This document shows, one piece after another, positions 16,554 to 25,886 of a DNA stretch of 64,000 nt (within the stretch, counting starts at the first letter, position 1; each line of letters starts with the position of its first letter). The notes beneath the pieces were generated by a model, which was not told the DNA's origin, searched no databases, and saw only the letters and a list, made by a program, of their open reading frames with translations. The stretch comes from Micromonospora ferruginea (GTDB lineage Bacteria; Actinomycetota; Actinomycetes; Mycobacteriales; Micromonosporaceae): positions 5,029,001 through 5,093,000 of the forward strand of contig NZ_CP059322.2 in NCBI RefSeq assembly GCF_013694245.2, in the 5' to 3' direction. Position numbers and translations under genes: made by a program.

Positions 16554-17140
16554 CCGGTCACCCCCATCTCGGCCAGCACCAACCGCAGCGAGCGCAGCGC
16601 GTAGTGGGTGCGCGACTTCACCGTGCCCGCCGGCACGCCCAACCGGGCGGCCGCCTCCGCCACCGAACGCCCCTGGTAGAAGCACTCGACCAGCACCTCG
16701 CGGTGGGTCGGGCTCAGCCGGTTGAGCGCCTCGGCCACCGTCCACGCCTCCACCGCGCGCTCCGTCTCGTCGACCGTCTCGGCGGTTTCCGGCAGTTCGT
16801 CGGTGTAGACCTCGCCGACCCGGGCCGACCGGCGACGCCACGCGTCGATGGCCAGGTTCCGGGCGGTGGTGAAGAGCCAGGCGCGCACCGAGCCCCGACG
16901 CGGGTCCAGCGACTCCGGGTGCCGCCAGGCGCGCAGCAGCGTCTCCTGGACCAGGTCCTCGGCCCGTGGCCGGTCGCCGTTGACGAGCCTCAGCGCGTGC
17001 GCGAACAGCGCGTCGGCGTGCTCGTCGTGCAGCGCGCGCAGCAGTTGGGCGTCGTGGTCACTGATGGCGGTACCTCGCTTCCGGCGGCGGGGAGACCGGC
17101 GATGCGTCCGCCCGTCCGGGCGTTGCGTTCGCCCTTCCAT
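16550..17140 (-). CDS. ECF-type RNA polymerase sigma factor (SigK/SigL-like)
   Basis: 196 aa. Region 2 (DALFAHALRLVNGDRPRAED, LVQETLLRAWRHPE, RAWLFTTARNLAIDAWRRR) and region 4 (LNRLSPTHREVLVECFYQGR, VAARLGVPAGTVKSRTHYAL) are complete. The only in-frame ATG is at 17140 and gives a 25-residue, highly basic leader without a clear Shine-Dalgarno. Relatives I know begin at the equivalent of SDHDAQLLRALHDEH, where this DNA has GAGG, seven bases, then ATC (17065-17063) instead of ATG. It is cotranscribed with its anti-sigma factor and divergent from phoX, a possible target. Confidence 0.9.
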   Translation of the reverse strand: MEGRTQRPDGRTHRRSPRRRKRGTAISDHDAQLLRALHDEHADALFAHALRLVNGDRPRAEDLVQETLLRAWRHPESLDPRRGSVRAWLFTTARNLAIDAWRRRSARVGEVYTDELPETAETVDETERAVEAWTVAEALNRLSPTHREVLVECFYQGRSVAEAAARLGVPAGTVKSRTHYALRSLRLVLAEMGVTG

Positions 17141-17309
17141 ACGTGCCGTGACGCCGAACGGTTCAGCCGCAGGTCAGGCCGGAGCTGTTCACGCCCGGTT
17201 CACATCCGGGCCGACCGACGCTCACCGCGCCCTGGCACCGTCCGGCGGGTACGCGCAAGGGCTGACCGCCCGGCGCGCCTTCTCCAGTCCGATCAGGAGG
17301 CTCCACCTC

Positions 17310-19427
17310 ATGAGCGACCGTCCTCGCCTGCTTCCGCTGCTGGGCGGCACCCGCCACGGCAGCCGTGACGCGATGACCTGCCTGTACCGGTGCGGCAACG
17401 CCTGCGACCACCCGGTGCCCAACCGCTCCGACAACCCGTACTTCGGGGACCTGGTCGACGCCGAGGTCTCCCGGCGCGGCGTGGTCCGGGCCGGCGCGGT
17501 CGGCGCGCTGGTGCTCGGCTTCGGCGGCGCCGCCGCCGGTGCGCTGGCCGGCGCCGCACCGGCCGCCGCCGCGCCCGCCACGCCGGCCGCGCCCGGCCCG
17601 GACCCGGCCGCCGCCGGCCGCCCGGGAAGCGGGGCGCTGACGTTCACGCCGATCCCGCCGAACAAGCTGGACACGCTGGTCGTGCCGAACGGCTACGACC
17701 ACGCCGTCGTCATCAAGTGGGGCAACGAGGTGGTGCCGGGCGCACCCGCGTTCGACGTACGCCGCCAGAGCGCCGCCGCCCAGGCCGAGCAGTTCGGCTA
17801 CAACAACGACTTCGTCGGCGTGCTGCCGATCGACCGCAGGCGCGCGCTGCTCGTGGTGAACCACGAGTACACCAACGAGGACCTGATGTTCCCCGGCTTC
17901 ACCGGTCAGGACGCGTTGACCGTGGAGCAGGTGCGGGTGGCGATGGCCGCGCACGGCATGTCCGTGGTCGAGCTGGAGCGGGTGGCGGACACCGGCCAGT
18001 GGCGGCCGGTACGGCGCGGCCGGCGCGAGTACAACCGCCGGGTCACCGCGCTGGCCACGAAGTTCGAGCTGACCGGGCCGGCCGCCGGTTCGGCCTGGCT
18101 CCGGACCGCCGCCGACCCGAAGGGCCGGACCGTCGTCGGCACGCTGAACAACTGCGCCGGCGGGGTCACCCCGTGGGGCACCGTGCTCTCCGGCGAGGAG
18201 AACTTCAACCAGTACTTCGTCGGCGGCGACGGCGCGCCGGCGGAGCTGAAGCCGAAGCTGGCCCGCTACGGCATCCCGACCGACGTGCGTTACCCGAGCG
18301 GCAGCCGCAGGTGGGACCGCGCCGACGAGCGCTTCGACCTGGCGAAGCACCCGAACGAGGCGCACCGGTTCGGCTGGGTCGTCGAGATCGACCCGTTCGA
18401 CCCGGAGTCCCGGCCGCGCAAGCACACCGCGCTGGGCCGGGTGAAGCACGAGGGCGCGAACGTCATCGTGGCGCGCAGTGGTCACGTGGTCGCGTACATG
18501 GGCGACGACGAGCGCTTCGACTACCTCTACAAGTTCGTCTCGGACAAGAAGTTCATGCCGGGCAACTCCTGGGTGGCCCGCAAGCACAACCTGACGCTGC
18601 TGGAGTCCGGCACGCTGTACGTGGCCCGGATCGAGGGCGACAGCCCGGCCGGCGAGATCGACGGCACCGGCGCGCTGCCCACCGACGGGGGTTTCGGCGG
18701 CCGGGGCCGGTGGATCAGGCTGGTCAGCGGCAACCGCTCGTACGTCGACGGGATGACCGCCTCCGACGTGCTCACCTTCACCCGACTGGCCGGCGACAAG
18801 GTCGGCGCGACCAAGATGGACCGTCCCGAGGACGTCGAGCCGAGCCTGCTCACCGGCAAGGTCTACGTGGCGCTGACCAACAACACCGACCGGGGCAAGG
18901 CCGGCAAGGCGCCGGCCGACGAGGCGAACCCGCGCAACGCCAACAAGCACGGCCAGATCCTGGAGCTGGTCGAGGACCGGGGCGACAACACGGCCGAGAC
19001 CTTCGCCTGGTCGCTGCCGATCGTCTGCGGCGACCCGGCCGACGCGTCGACCTGGTTCGCCGGCTACGACAAGACCAGGGTCTCCCCGATCTCGTGCCCG
19101 GACAACGTCGCGTTCGACGCCACCGGCAACCTTTGGATCTCGACCGACGGCAACGCGCTGGGCAGCAACGACGGCCTCTTCGCCACTGCCGTCGAGGGCC
19201 CGGAGCGGGGGCACCTGAAGCAGTTCCTCACCGTGCCGCTGGGCGCGGAGACCTGCGGCCCGTTCATCACCAAGGACAACCGGTCGGTCTTCGTGGCCGT
19301 GCAGCACCCGGGTGAGATCTCCGGCGCGTCGGTGGAGAACCCGGCCTCCACCTGGCCGGACGGCGACTTCGCCAAGCCCGGCGTGGTGGTCACCTGGCGC
19401 CTGGACGGCGGCGCGATCGGTAGCTGA
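17310..19427 (+). CDS. phoX: PhoX-family (DUF839) Tat-secreted phosphatase
   Basis: 705 aa from ATG 17310 with AGGAGG at 17295-17300. The leader is long, as in other PhoX proteins: CLYRCGNAC near residue 25, then the twin-arginine motif SRRGVV (54-59) and a hydrophobic Ala/Gly-rich h-region to about residue 88. The body has the PhoX/DUF839 signatures LPIDRRRALLVVNHEYTNED, NNCAGGVTPWGTVLSGEEN and a C-terminal RPEDVEP / FDATGNLWISTDG region. PhoX enzymes are calcium/iron phosphomonoesterases acting outside the membrane in phosphate scavenging. I saw no clear PHO-box repeat upstream. Confidence 0.88.
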   Translation: MSDRPRLLPLLGGTRHGSRDAMTCLYRCGNACDHPVPNRSDNPYFGDLVDAEVSRRGVVRAGAVGALVLGFGGAAAGALAGAAPAAAAPATPAAPGPDPAAAGRPGSGALTFTPIPPNKLDTLVVPNGYDHAVVIKWGNEVVPGAPAFDVRRQSAAAQAEQFGYNNDFVGVLPIDRRRALLVVNHEYTNEDLMFPGFTGQDALTVEQVRVAMAAHGMSVVELERVADTGQWRPVRRGRREYNRRVTALATKFELTGPAAGSAWLRTAADPKGRTVVGTLNNCAGGVTPWGTVLSGEENFNQYFVGGDGAPAELKPKLARYGIPTDVRYPSGSRRWDRADERFDLAKHPNEAHRFGWVVEIDPFDPESRPRKHTALGRVKHEGANVIVARSGHVVAYMGDDERFDYLYKFVSDKKFMPGNSWVARKHNLTLLESGTLYVARIEGDSPAGEIDGTGALPTDGGFGGRGRWIRLVSGNRSYVDGMTASDVLTFTRLAGDKVGATKMDRPEDVEPSLLTGKVYVALTNNTDRGKAGKAPADEANPRNANKHGQILELVEDRGDNTAETFAWSLPIVCGDPADASTWFAGYDKTRVSPISCPDNVAFDATGNLWISTDGNALGSNDGLFATAVEGPERGHLKQFLTVPLGAETCGPFITKDNRSVFVAVQHPGEISGASVENPASTWPDGDFAKPGVVVTWRLDGGAIGS

Positions 19428-19436
19428 CCCTCCCCG

Positions 19437-19460
19437 GGGCGGTCCGGCGCTGGACCGCCC
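19437..19460 (+). terminator. Hairpin after phoX
   Basis: A 9-bp stem GGGCGGTCC / GGACCGCCC (19437-19445 with 19452-19460) with a 6-base loop, 9 bases after the stop codon. Confidence 0.55.
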
Positions 19461-19465
19461 GCTGA

Positions 19466-19497
19466 CGGGCCACCATCCCGACCGGGGTGGTGGCCCG
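19466..19497. terminator. Bidirectional terminator between phoX and IclR gene
   Basis: A 14-bp stem with one G-T pair (19466-19479 with 19484-19497) and a 4-base loop separate the convergent phoX and iclR-type genes. Confidence 0.7.
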
Positions 19498-19498
19498 C

Positions 19499-20281
19499 TC
19501 AGTTCTCGGTGGCGATCCCGTCGGCGATCGCCCGCGCGGCGGTGAGCAGCTTGGCCCGGACCACCCGCGCGGAGGTCATCATCTCGCTTGCCGGCAGCGC
19601 GCAGGCCAGCACCACCCGCCGCTCGATGTCCTTGTCCGGGGCGACGAGCACGGCGGCGCAGGCCACGCCCTGCCGGAACTGGCCCAGCTCCAACTGCATG
19701 CCGCGCCGGTCACCGGCGGCCAGGTCGGCCTCGAACGCCTCGACCGTGGTGAGGGTGGCGGTGGTGAACGGACGCATGCCGTACTCGCGCAGGTAGCGGA
19801 AGCGCTGCTCGGCGGTGAGCGTGGCGAGCAGGCTCTTGCCGAGCGCGGTGGCGTGCGCGCCCTCGTCGAAGCCGGGCACCAGGTCCTCCATGTAGGGCGA
19901 GCGGGGCCCCTCGGCGCACGCGGTCACCGCCACCTGCCCGCCGACGAAACGTCCCAGGTAGTGGCTCCAGCCGGTGTCGGCCGCGGCCCGGCGCAGGGCC
20001 TCACCGACCGGCGGCGGCCCGCGGAACGCGGTGACCAGCTCCCGGTAACGGTCCGCGATCTCCAACCCGACGATGTACGTCCCGTCCTCGCGCCGGATCA
20101 CGTAGCCCTCGTACGCCAGCGTGCGCACCAGGTGGTAGGTGGTGGCGACGGTCAGCTCGCAGCGGCGGGCGATCTGTTTCACGGTGAGGCCCCTCGGCGC
20201 ACGGCCGACCGATTCGAGCACTCGAAGCGCGCGGGAGACGCTGCGGATCAGGTCCGAAGGTTCCGCCAGGGGGTCGCGCAC
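19499..20281 (-). CDS. IclR-family transcriptional regulator
   Basis: 260 aa from the GTG at 20281, which has GGAGG 5 bases upstream; the GTG at 20287 would sit on the Shine-Dalgarno. The N-terminal winged HTH is clear (IRSVSRALRVLESVGR, GLTVKQIARRCELTVATTYH, LVRTLAYEGYV). The C-terminal effector domain has the IclR pattern HATALGKSLLATLTAEQ and MQLELGQFRQGVACAAVLV. It is divergent from an MFS transporter; the 153-bp gap holds an inverted repeat, so it probably controls that gene and itself in response to a small molecule. Confidence 0.9.
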   Translation of the reverse strand: MRDPLAEPSDLIRSVSRALRVLESVGRAPRGLTVKQIARRCELTVATTYHLVRTLAYEGYVIRREDGTYIVGLEIADRYRELVTAFRGPPPVGEALRRAAADTGWSHYLGRFVGGQVAVTACAEGPRSPYMEDLVPGFDEGAHATALGKSLLATLTAEQRFRYLREYGMRPFTTATLTTVEAFEADLAAGDRRGMQLELGQFRQGVACAAVLVAPDKDIERRVVLACALPASEMMTSARVVRAKLLTAARAIADGIATEN

Positions 20282-20318
20282 AACCACCTCCGCCGCCGGG
20301 GACTTACACCATATGAAA

Positions 20319-20344
20319 AACAGGCCGAGTGCGAAATGCCTGTT
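20319..20344. promoter_or_regulatory. Inverted repeat, candidate IclR operator
   Basis: AACAGGC (20319-20325) and GCCTGTT (20338-20344) are perfect 7-bp arms separated by 12 bases, in a locally AT-rich stretch of the intergenic region between the divergent IclR and MFS genes. The two-half-site spacing fits a dimeric HTH regulator. Confidence 0.45.
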
Positions 20345-20434
20345 CGGGTCGAGGATGCCAGATCGGCGGACACAGACGGTGCACCGACAGACACGATCAG
20401 CAGCAAAAACGCGGGCGGCGTAGGTTGGCCGACG

Positions 20435-21634
20435 ATGACCGAAACAATTTCACGGACCGGCCCGCCGGTGGCCGGACGGGCGGTCCGGGTGGGCGCGGGC
20501 GCCACCGTCACCACGATCGCCTGCGTCCTGCCGGTCTTCCTGGTCGGCGGCCTCGCCGTCCAGCTCGGTGACGAGTTGGGCTTCAGCCCGACCGGGCTGG
20601 GCCTGGCCGTCTCCGTCTACTTCGGGATCAGCGCGCTCGCGTCGGTGCCCTCCGGCGCCCTGGTCGAGCGGTACGGTCCGGCCCCGGTCGCCCGGGTGGC
20701 CATCGGGCTCTCGGCCGGCTCGCTGCTGGCCGTGGCCGGGCTGGCCCGGTCCTACCCGGCGCTGGTCGCGCTGCTGGCGCTCAGTGCCGCCGCCAACGCC
20801 CTCGGCCAGCTCGCCAGCAACGCCGCGCTCGCCGAGCACGTGCCCGCCCACCGGCAGGGGCTCTCCTTCGGCGTGAAGCAGGCCGCCATCCCGGTCTCCA
20901 CGCTGCTGGCCGGCGCGGCGGTGCCGACCGTCGCGCTGACCGCCGGCTGGCGCTGGGCGTTCGTGGCGGCCGCCGGCGCCGCGCTGGCCGCGCTCGCGGC
21001 CGTACCCCGGGCCGGCCGCGACCGGCGGACCGGGACGCGCTCCGCCGGCCGCGGCGGCGGCACGGGCGCGCTGGTCGTGGTCGGGCTGGCCGCCACGCTG
21101 GCGGCCGGCGCGGCGAACGCGCTGGCCACGTTCCTGGTCGACTCGTCCGCCGGCCGGGGGCTCCCACCCGCCCTGGCCGGTCTCACCCTGACCCTGGGCA
21201 GCGCGGTGTGCGTGGTGGCCCGGGTGGGCGTCGGCTGGTTGGCCGACCGCCGGGCGGGCGGACACGTCGGCGTCGTCGCCGGGCTGCTGCTGGCGGGCTC
21301 GGTGGGCCTGCTCCTGCTCGCCGTGGCCGGCCCGGCGCCGCTGGTCGTGGGCGTGGTGCTCGGCTTCGGGCTCGGCTGGTCCTGGCCCGGGCTGCTGAAC
21401 TTCGCGGTGGTCCGGCTCCACCCGCAGGCGCCGGCCGCCGCCACCTCCATCACCCAGACCGGGGTGTACGCCGGCGGCTGCCTCGGCCCGCTCGGCCTCG
21501 GCGCGCTGGCCGGCGCCGCCGGTTACCCGGTGATGTGGCTGACCGCCGCCCTGGCCATGCTCCTCGCCGCCCTGCTCATGCTCCTCGGCGCCCGCCGGCT
21601 CTCCGGAGGTCAGCTCGTGCGGTCGGCGATGTAG
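20435..21634 (+). CDS. MFS transporter, probably IclR-controlled
   Basis: 399 aa from ATG 20435. About 12 hydrophobic helices with the MFS loop 2-3 motif as GALVERYGPAPVARV and a central basic loop (RAGRDRRTGTRSAGRG). It also has AEHVPAHRQGLSFGVKQAAIP and TSITQTGVYAGG, seen in small-molecule uptake members of the family. The substrate is unknown. The gene is divergent from the IclR regulator. Its 3' end overlaps the convergent polyprenyl synthase gene by 25 bases. Confidence 0.85.
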   Translation: MTETISRTGPPVAGRAVRVGAGATVTTIACVLPVFLVGGLAVQLGDELGFSPTGLGLAVSVYFGISALASVPSGALVERYGPAPVARVAIGLSAGSLLAVAGLARSYPALVALLALSAAANALGQLASNAALAEHVPAHRQGLSFGVKQAAIPVSTLLAGAAVPTVALTAGWRWAFVAAAGAALAALAAVPRAGRDRRTGTRSAGRGGGTGALVVVGLAATLAAGAANALATFLVDSSAGRGLPPALAGLTLTLGSAVCVVARVGVGWLADRRAGGHVGVVAGLLLAGSVGLLLLAVAGPAPLVVGVVLGFGLGWSWPGLLNFAVVRLHPQAPAAATSITQTGVYAGGCLGPLGLGALAGAAGYPVMWLTAALAMLLAALLMLLGARRLSGGQLVRSAM

Positions 21635-22650
21635 TCGCAGAGGGACTCCAGCGCGCGACGCGCCGGGCCCTCAGGCAGCGGGGCCAGGCGGGCGCGGGCC
21701 TCCTCGGCATAACTGCGCACCGTCTCCCGGGCCCGCTTGAGCGCCGGGGACTCGCGCAGCAGGGTGAGCGCCTCGGCGTGCAGGGCGTCGTCGACCAGCG
21801 GGCCGGTGGCCAGGATCTCCCGCAGTCGCACGCTGGCGGCGTCCGCGTCGTCGCCGGCCAGCGCGTAGAGCACCGGCAGGGTGGGCACGCCCTCCCGCAG
21901 GTCGGTGCCGGGCGTCTTGCCCGACTGCACCGACTCGCTGGCGATGTCCAGCAGGTCGTCGGAGAGCTGGAAGGCGACGCCGATGACCTCGCCGTACCCG
22001 GCCAGGGCCTCGATGTGCGCGGCGGACGCGCCGCCGAACATGCCGCCGAAGCGGGCCGAGGTCGCGATCAGCGAACCGGTCTTCTCGGCGATGACGTGCA
22101 GATAGTGCGCGACCGGGTCGGTGTCGCGCGGGCCGACCGTCTCGGCGATCTGGCCGTGCACCAAACGGGCGAACGTGCGCGCCTGCAGCCGGACCGCTTC
22201 GGGGCCCAGGTCGGCCGCGATGTCCGCGGCCCGGGCGAAGAGGAAGTCGCCGACCAGGATGGCCACCGAGTTGGCCCAGCGGGAGTTGGCGCTCGGGGCA
22301 CCCCGCCGCACGGCCGCCTCGTCCATCACGTCGTCGTGGTAGAGCGTCGCCAGGTGGGTGAGCTCCATCACCACGGCCGCCGGCACCACCTGGGCGGCGT
22401 CCGGATCGCCGAACTGGGCGCCCAGCGCCACCAGCAGCGGGCGGAACCGCTTGCCGCCGGCCTCCATCAGGTGCCGGGCGGCCTCGGTGACCAGCGGGTC
22501 GGCGCTGATCACGCTCGCGCGCAGCTCCGCCTCGACCCGGTCGAGCACGCCCAGCACGGAGGCCTCGACGCGCGGGTCGGCGAGGTGCAGGCCGAGCGCG
22601 CCGAACTGACCTGAACGCTCGCCAGCCGGATTCACCACGTCTTCAACCAT
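21610..22650 (-). CDS. Long-chain polyprenyl diphosphate synthase (menaquinone side chain)
   Basis: 346 aa from ATG 22650. Both Asp-rich motifs of trans-prenyltransferases are present: D106-D-V-M-D110 and D231-D-L-L-D235, plus GGKRFRP (65-71). The enzyme adds isopentenyl diphosphate units to an allylic primer in the cytosol. The location beside the nuo operon, with the menaquinone methyltransferase and reductase at its other end, points to the menaquinone tail (hepta- to decaprenyl); the M. tuberculosis neighbour set Rv0558-Rv0562 (menG, menJ, grcC1) is similar. A very strong hairpin separates it from nuoN, so it has its own promoter or depends on read-through. Confidence 0.88.
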   Translation of the reverse strand: MVEDVVNPAGERSGQFGALGLHLADPRVEASVLGVLDRVEAELRASVISADPLVTEAARHLMEAGGKRFRPLLVALGAQFGDPDAAQVVPAAVVMELTHLATLYHDDVMDEAAVRRGAPSANSRWANSVAILVGDFLFARAADIAADLGPEAVRLQARTFARLVHGQIAETVGPRDTDPVAHYLHVIAEKTGSLIATSARFGGMFGGASAAHIEALAGYGEVIGVAFQLSDDLLDIASESVQSGKTPGTDLREGVPTLPVLYALAGDDADAASVRLREILATGPLVDDALHAEALTLLRESPALKRARETVRSYAEEARARLAPLPEGPARRALESLCDYIADRTS

Positions 22651-22688
22651 GCCACACCCGTTCGACCTGCTCGGTGAGGGGGATACGG

Positions 22689-22726
22689 ACCGGGGGCCGG
22701 CACGCCACGGCGTGCCGGCCCCCGGT
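22689..22726 (-). terminator. Terminator of the nuo operon
   Basis: A perfect 17-bp stem (22689-22705 with 22710-22726) with loop CACG lies 14 bases beyond the nuoN stop codon. It is the most stable hairpin I found in the window. Confidence 0.8.
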
Positions 22727-22739
22727 GTGACCACCTCTG

Positions 22740-24293
22740 TCATCGCACGAATTCGGCGGCACCGGTGGTCAGGTCGAGCAGGGGCCCGGGGACCACGCCG
22801 AGGACCAGCGTGGCGAGCACGCCGATGACCAGGGCCGCCGAGGTGAGCGCCCCCGGCACGGTCACCGTCGGGGTGGCCTCACCCGGCTCGGAGAGCCACA
22901 TCATCACCACGACCCGCAGGTACGGGAACGCCAGCACCATGCTGGTCAGCACACCGGCGATCACCAGCCAGGCCTGGTTCGCCTCCAGCGCCGGGCCGAA
23001 GACCGCGAACTTGCTGGTGAAGCCGCTGGTGAGCGGGATGCCGGCGAACGCCAGCAGGATGAACGTGAAGATCGCCGCGAAGAACGGCGAGCGGCGGCCC
23101 AGCCCGGCCCAGCGGGACAGGTGGGTGGCCTCCCCGTCCGCGTCGCGCACCAGCGTCACCACGGCGAACGCGGCGAGCACCGAGAAGCCGTACGCGGCGA
23201 GGTAGAACATCGTGCCGGACAGCCCCTCCTTGCTCGGCGCCAGCACACCCACCAGCAGGTAGCCGGCGTTCGCGATCGACGAGTACGCCAGCAGCCGCTT
23301 GATGTCCGTCTGGGTGACCGCCAGCACCGCGCCGACCAGCATGGTCAGCACCGCCACCGCGCCGATCACCGGGGTGAAGTCCCAGGAGGCGCCGGCGAAC
23401 GCGACGTGGAACACGCGCAGCAGCGCACCGAACGCGGCGACCTTGGTGCAGGCGGCCATGAAGCCGGTCACCGGCGTCGGCGCGCCCTGGTAGACATCAG
23501 GCGTCCAGACGTGGAACGGGGCGGCGGCGGCCTTGAAGAGCAGGCCGATGGCGAGCAGCGCCATGCCGGCGAAGAGCAGCACCTGGCTGGACGAGGACTC
23601 GCCGACCGCGGCGTGCACGGTGGCGAAGTCGACGCCCGCGCCCCGGCCCGGGATGCCCGAGGTGAAGCCGTAGATCAGGGCCACGCCGAACAGGAAGAAC
23701 GCCGAGGCGTACGCGCCGAGCAGGAAGTACTTCATCGCCGCCTCCTGGCTCAGCAGCCGCCGGCGGCGGGCCAGCGCGCAGAGCAGGTAGAGCGGCAGCG
23801 AGAACACCTCGAGCGAGATGAACATGGTCAGCAGGTCGTTCGCCGCCACGAAGATCAGCATGCCGCCGATCGCGAACGACATCAGCGGGTAGACCTCGGT
23901 GGCCCCGCCGACACCCTCGGCCTGCTTGCGGTCCTCCGGCGACTCGGCGGTGACCGCGGCGTGCGCCACGAAGGCGCCGCCCCGCTCCACCGTGCGCTCA
24001 CCGACGAGCAGCAGCGCCATCACGGCCAGGACCAGGATCGCGCCCTGGAGGAAGAGCGTCGGCCCGTCCACCGCGAGCGCGCCGCCCGCGGTGATCACCC
24101 GACTCTCGGACTTGAGGATCACCATGGTGATCGCGGCGAGCACCGCCACCAGGGCGAGCCCGAGCTGCACCGCGTTGCGCAGGCGGCGCGGCACGAACGC
24201 CTCGACCAGGACGCCCAGCAGGGCGGCGCCCAGCATGATCAGGATCGGAGCGAGCGCCGCGTAGTCGATCGACGGCAGCTTCAGTTCACTCAC
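22740..24293 (-). CDS. nuoN: NADH-quinone oxidoreductase subunit N
   Basis: 517 aa, antiporter-like membrane subunit of complex I with about 14 helices. Conserved stretches include FISLEVFSLPLYLLCAL, KYFLLGAYASAFFLFG, FKAAAAPFHVWTPDVYQGAP and the helix with KRLLAYSSIANAGYLLVG. NuoN is one of three proton-pumping antiporter-type subunits. It is the last gene of the operon and overlaps nuoM by 4 bases. Confidence 0.97.
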   Translation of the reverse strand: MSELKLPSIDYAALAPILIMLGAALLGVLVEAFVPRRLRNAVQLGLALVAVLAAITMVILKSESRVITAGGALAVDGPTLFLQGAILVLAVMALLLVGERTVERGGAFVAHAAVTAESPEDRKQAEGVGGATEVYPLMSFAIGGMLIFVAANDLLTMFISLEVFSLPLYLLCALARRRRLLSQEAAMKYFLLGAYASAFFLFGVALIYGFTSGIPGRGAGVDFATVHAAVGESSSSQVLLFAGMALLAIGLLFKAAAAPFHVWTPDVYQGAPTPVTGFMAACTKVAAFGALLRVFHVAFAGASWDFTPVIGAVAVLTMLVGAVLAVTQTDIKRLLAYSSIANAGYLLVGVLAPSKEGLSGTMFYLAAYGFSVLAAFAVVTLVRDADGEATHLSRWAGLGRRSPFFAAIFTFILLAFAGIPLTSGFTSKFAVFGPALEANQAWLVIAGVLTSMVLAFPYLRVVVMMWLSEPGEATPTVTVPGALTSAALVIGVLATLVLGVVPGPLLDLTTGAAEFVR

Positions 24294-25822
24294 TTCGCGG
24301 CCTCCTGGACGCTTCCGACCTCAGGGGCGGGGTCGGACTTGCCGACGTCCTGCATGGTCGCCTGGACGGCGGGGTTGATGACATCGGTGACCGGCTTCGG
24401 ATAGAAGCCGAGCAGCACGATCAGCGCGATCAGCGGCGCGACGACCACCTTCTCGCGCAGGCTGAGGTCCCGTCGCATGCCCTCGACCTCGGTCAGCGCC
24501 GGGTTCAGCGTGCCCTGGGTGGTGCGCTGCACCATCCACAGCACGTAGGCCGCCGCCAGGATGATGCCGAGCGTGGCGATCACCGCGACCGGCTTGTTGA
24601 CGGTGAACGTGCCGATCAGCACCAGGAACTCGGACACGAACGGCGCCGTGCCGGGCAGCGCCAGCGAGGCCAGACCGGCGAAGAAGAGCACCCCGGCCAG
24701 CACCGGGACCAGCTTGCCCGCGCCGCCGAAGTCGCTGATCAGCGCCGAACCGCGCCGGGCGATCAGCATGCCGACCACCAGGAACAGCAGGCCGGTGGCG
24801 AGACCGTGGTTGAGCATGTAGAGCACCGCGCCGGTGCCGGCCTGGGTGGTGAAGGCGAAGATGCCCACCCCGATGAACCCGAAGTGCGCGATCGAGGTGT
24901 ACGACACCAGCCGCTTCAGGTCGTTCTGCCCGACCGCCAGCAGCGCGGCGTAGATGATGCCGATCACGCCGAGCGCCAGCGCCCACGGCGCGAACCAGCG
25001 CGACGCCTCCGGGAACAGCGGCAGGCAGTAGCGCAGGATGCCGAACGTGCCGACCTTGTCCAGCACGCCGACCAGCAGCGCCGCCGCACCGGCCGGCGCG
25101 GCGCCACCGGCGTCCGGCAGCCAGGTGTGGAACGGGAAGAACGGCGCCTTGATCGCGAAGGCGAGGAAGAAGCCGAGGAACAGCCAGCGGGCGGTGTTGG
25201 TGGCGAACTCCGCCTGGCTCAACGCCTGCCAGTCGAAGGTCTTGCCGCCGACCACCCAGAGGCCGATCACCGCGGCCAGCATGAACAGGCCGCCGACCAG
25301 CGAGTAGAGGAAGAACTTCACCGCCGCGTACTGCCGCTGGTGGCCGCCGTAGCTGCCGATCAGGAAGTACATCGGCACCAGCATGACCTCGAAGAACACG
25401 TAGAACAGGAACACGTCGGCGGCGGCGAAGACGCCGATCATCGTGCATTCGAGGACGAGCAGCAGCGCGAAGTAGACCGGCACCGAGCGCTTGGACGACT
25501 CGGCGTCGTGCCAGGACGCCAGGATGACCAGCGGCACCAGGATCGCGATCAGCATCAGCATGACCAGCGCGATGCCGTCCACCTCGAAGGTGAACCGCAC
25601 GCCCCAGTTCGGGATCCACGGGTACGACTCGCGGAACTGGAACCGGTCGCCGCCGGCGGAGAAGGCGAACCACATCACCACCGAGAGCACCAGCACCAGC
25701 AGCGACCAGCCGAACGCCACCAGCTTGGCCAGGTCCGGCCGGCTGCGTGGCAGCAGCGCCACCACCAGGGCACCGACCAGCGGCGCCACGGTCAGCACCG
25801 AGAGGAACGGGAAGTTGGACAT
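24290..25822 (-). CDS. nuoM: NADH-quinone oxidoreductase subunit M
   Basis: 510 aa antiporter-like complex I membrane subunit. The conserved proton-channel segments are seen in FYVFFEVMLVPMYFLIGSYG, KAPFFPFHTWLPDAGGAAPA and KRLVSYTSIAHFGFIGVGIF. ATG at 25822. It follows nuoL after a 64-bp gap and overlaps nuoN. The short Lys-containing C-terminal tail is not conserved. Confidence 0.97.
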   Translation of the reverse strand: MSNFPFLSVLTVAPLVGALVVALLPRSRPDLAKLVAFGWSLLVLVLSVVMWFAFSAGGDRFQFRESYPWIPNWGVRFTFEVDGIALVMLMLIAILVPLVILASWHDAESSKRSVPVYFALLLVLECTMIGVFAAADVFLFYVFFEVMLVPMYFLIGSYGGHQRQYAAVKFFLYSLVGGLFMLAAVIGLWVVGGKTFDWQALSQAEFATNTARWLFLGFFLAFAIKAPFFPFHTWLPDAGGAAPAGAAALLVGVLDKVGTFGILRYCLPLFPEASRWFAPWALALGVIGIIYAALLAVGQNDLKRLVSYTSIAHFGFIGVGIFAFTTQAGTGAVLYMLNHGLATGLLFLVVGMLIARRGSALISDFGGAGKLVPVLAGVLFFAGLASLALPGTAPFVSEFLVLIGTFTVNKPVAVIATLGIILAAAYVLWMVQRTTQGTLNPALTEVEGMRRDLSLREKVVVAPLIALIVLLGFYPKPVTDVINPAVQATMQDVGKSDPAPEVGSVQEAAK

Positions 25823-25886
25823 TATTCGGCCTTACCTCCGTCGTGACTGCGTGGCCCGCCGGCGGGGGCGGCCGCGTTGAGGTCGA

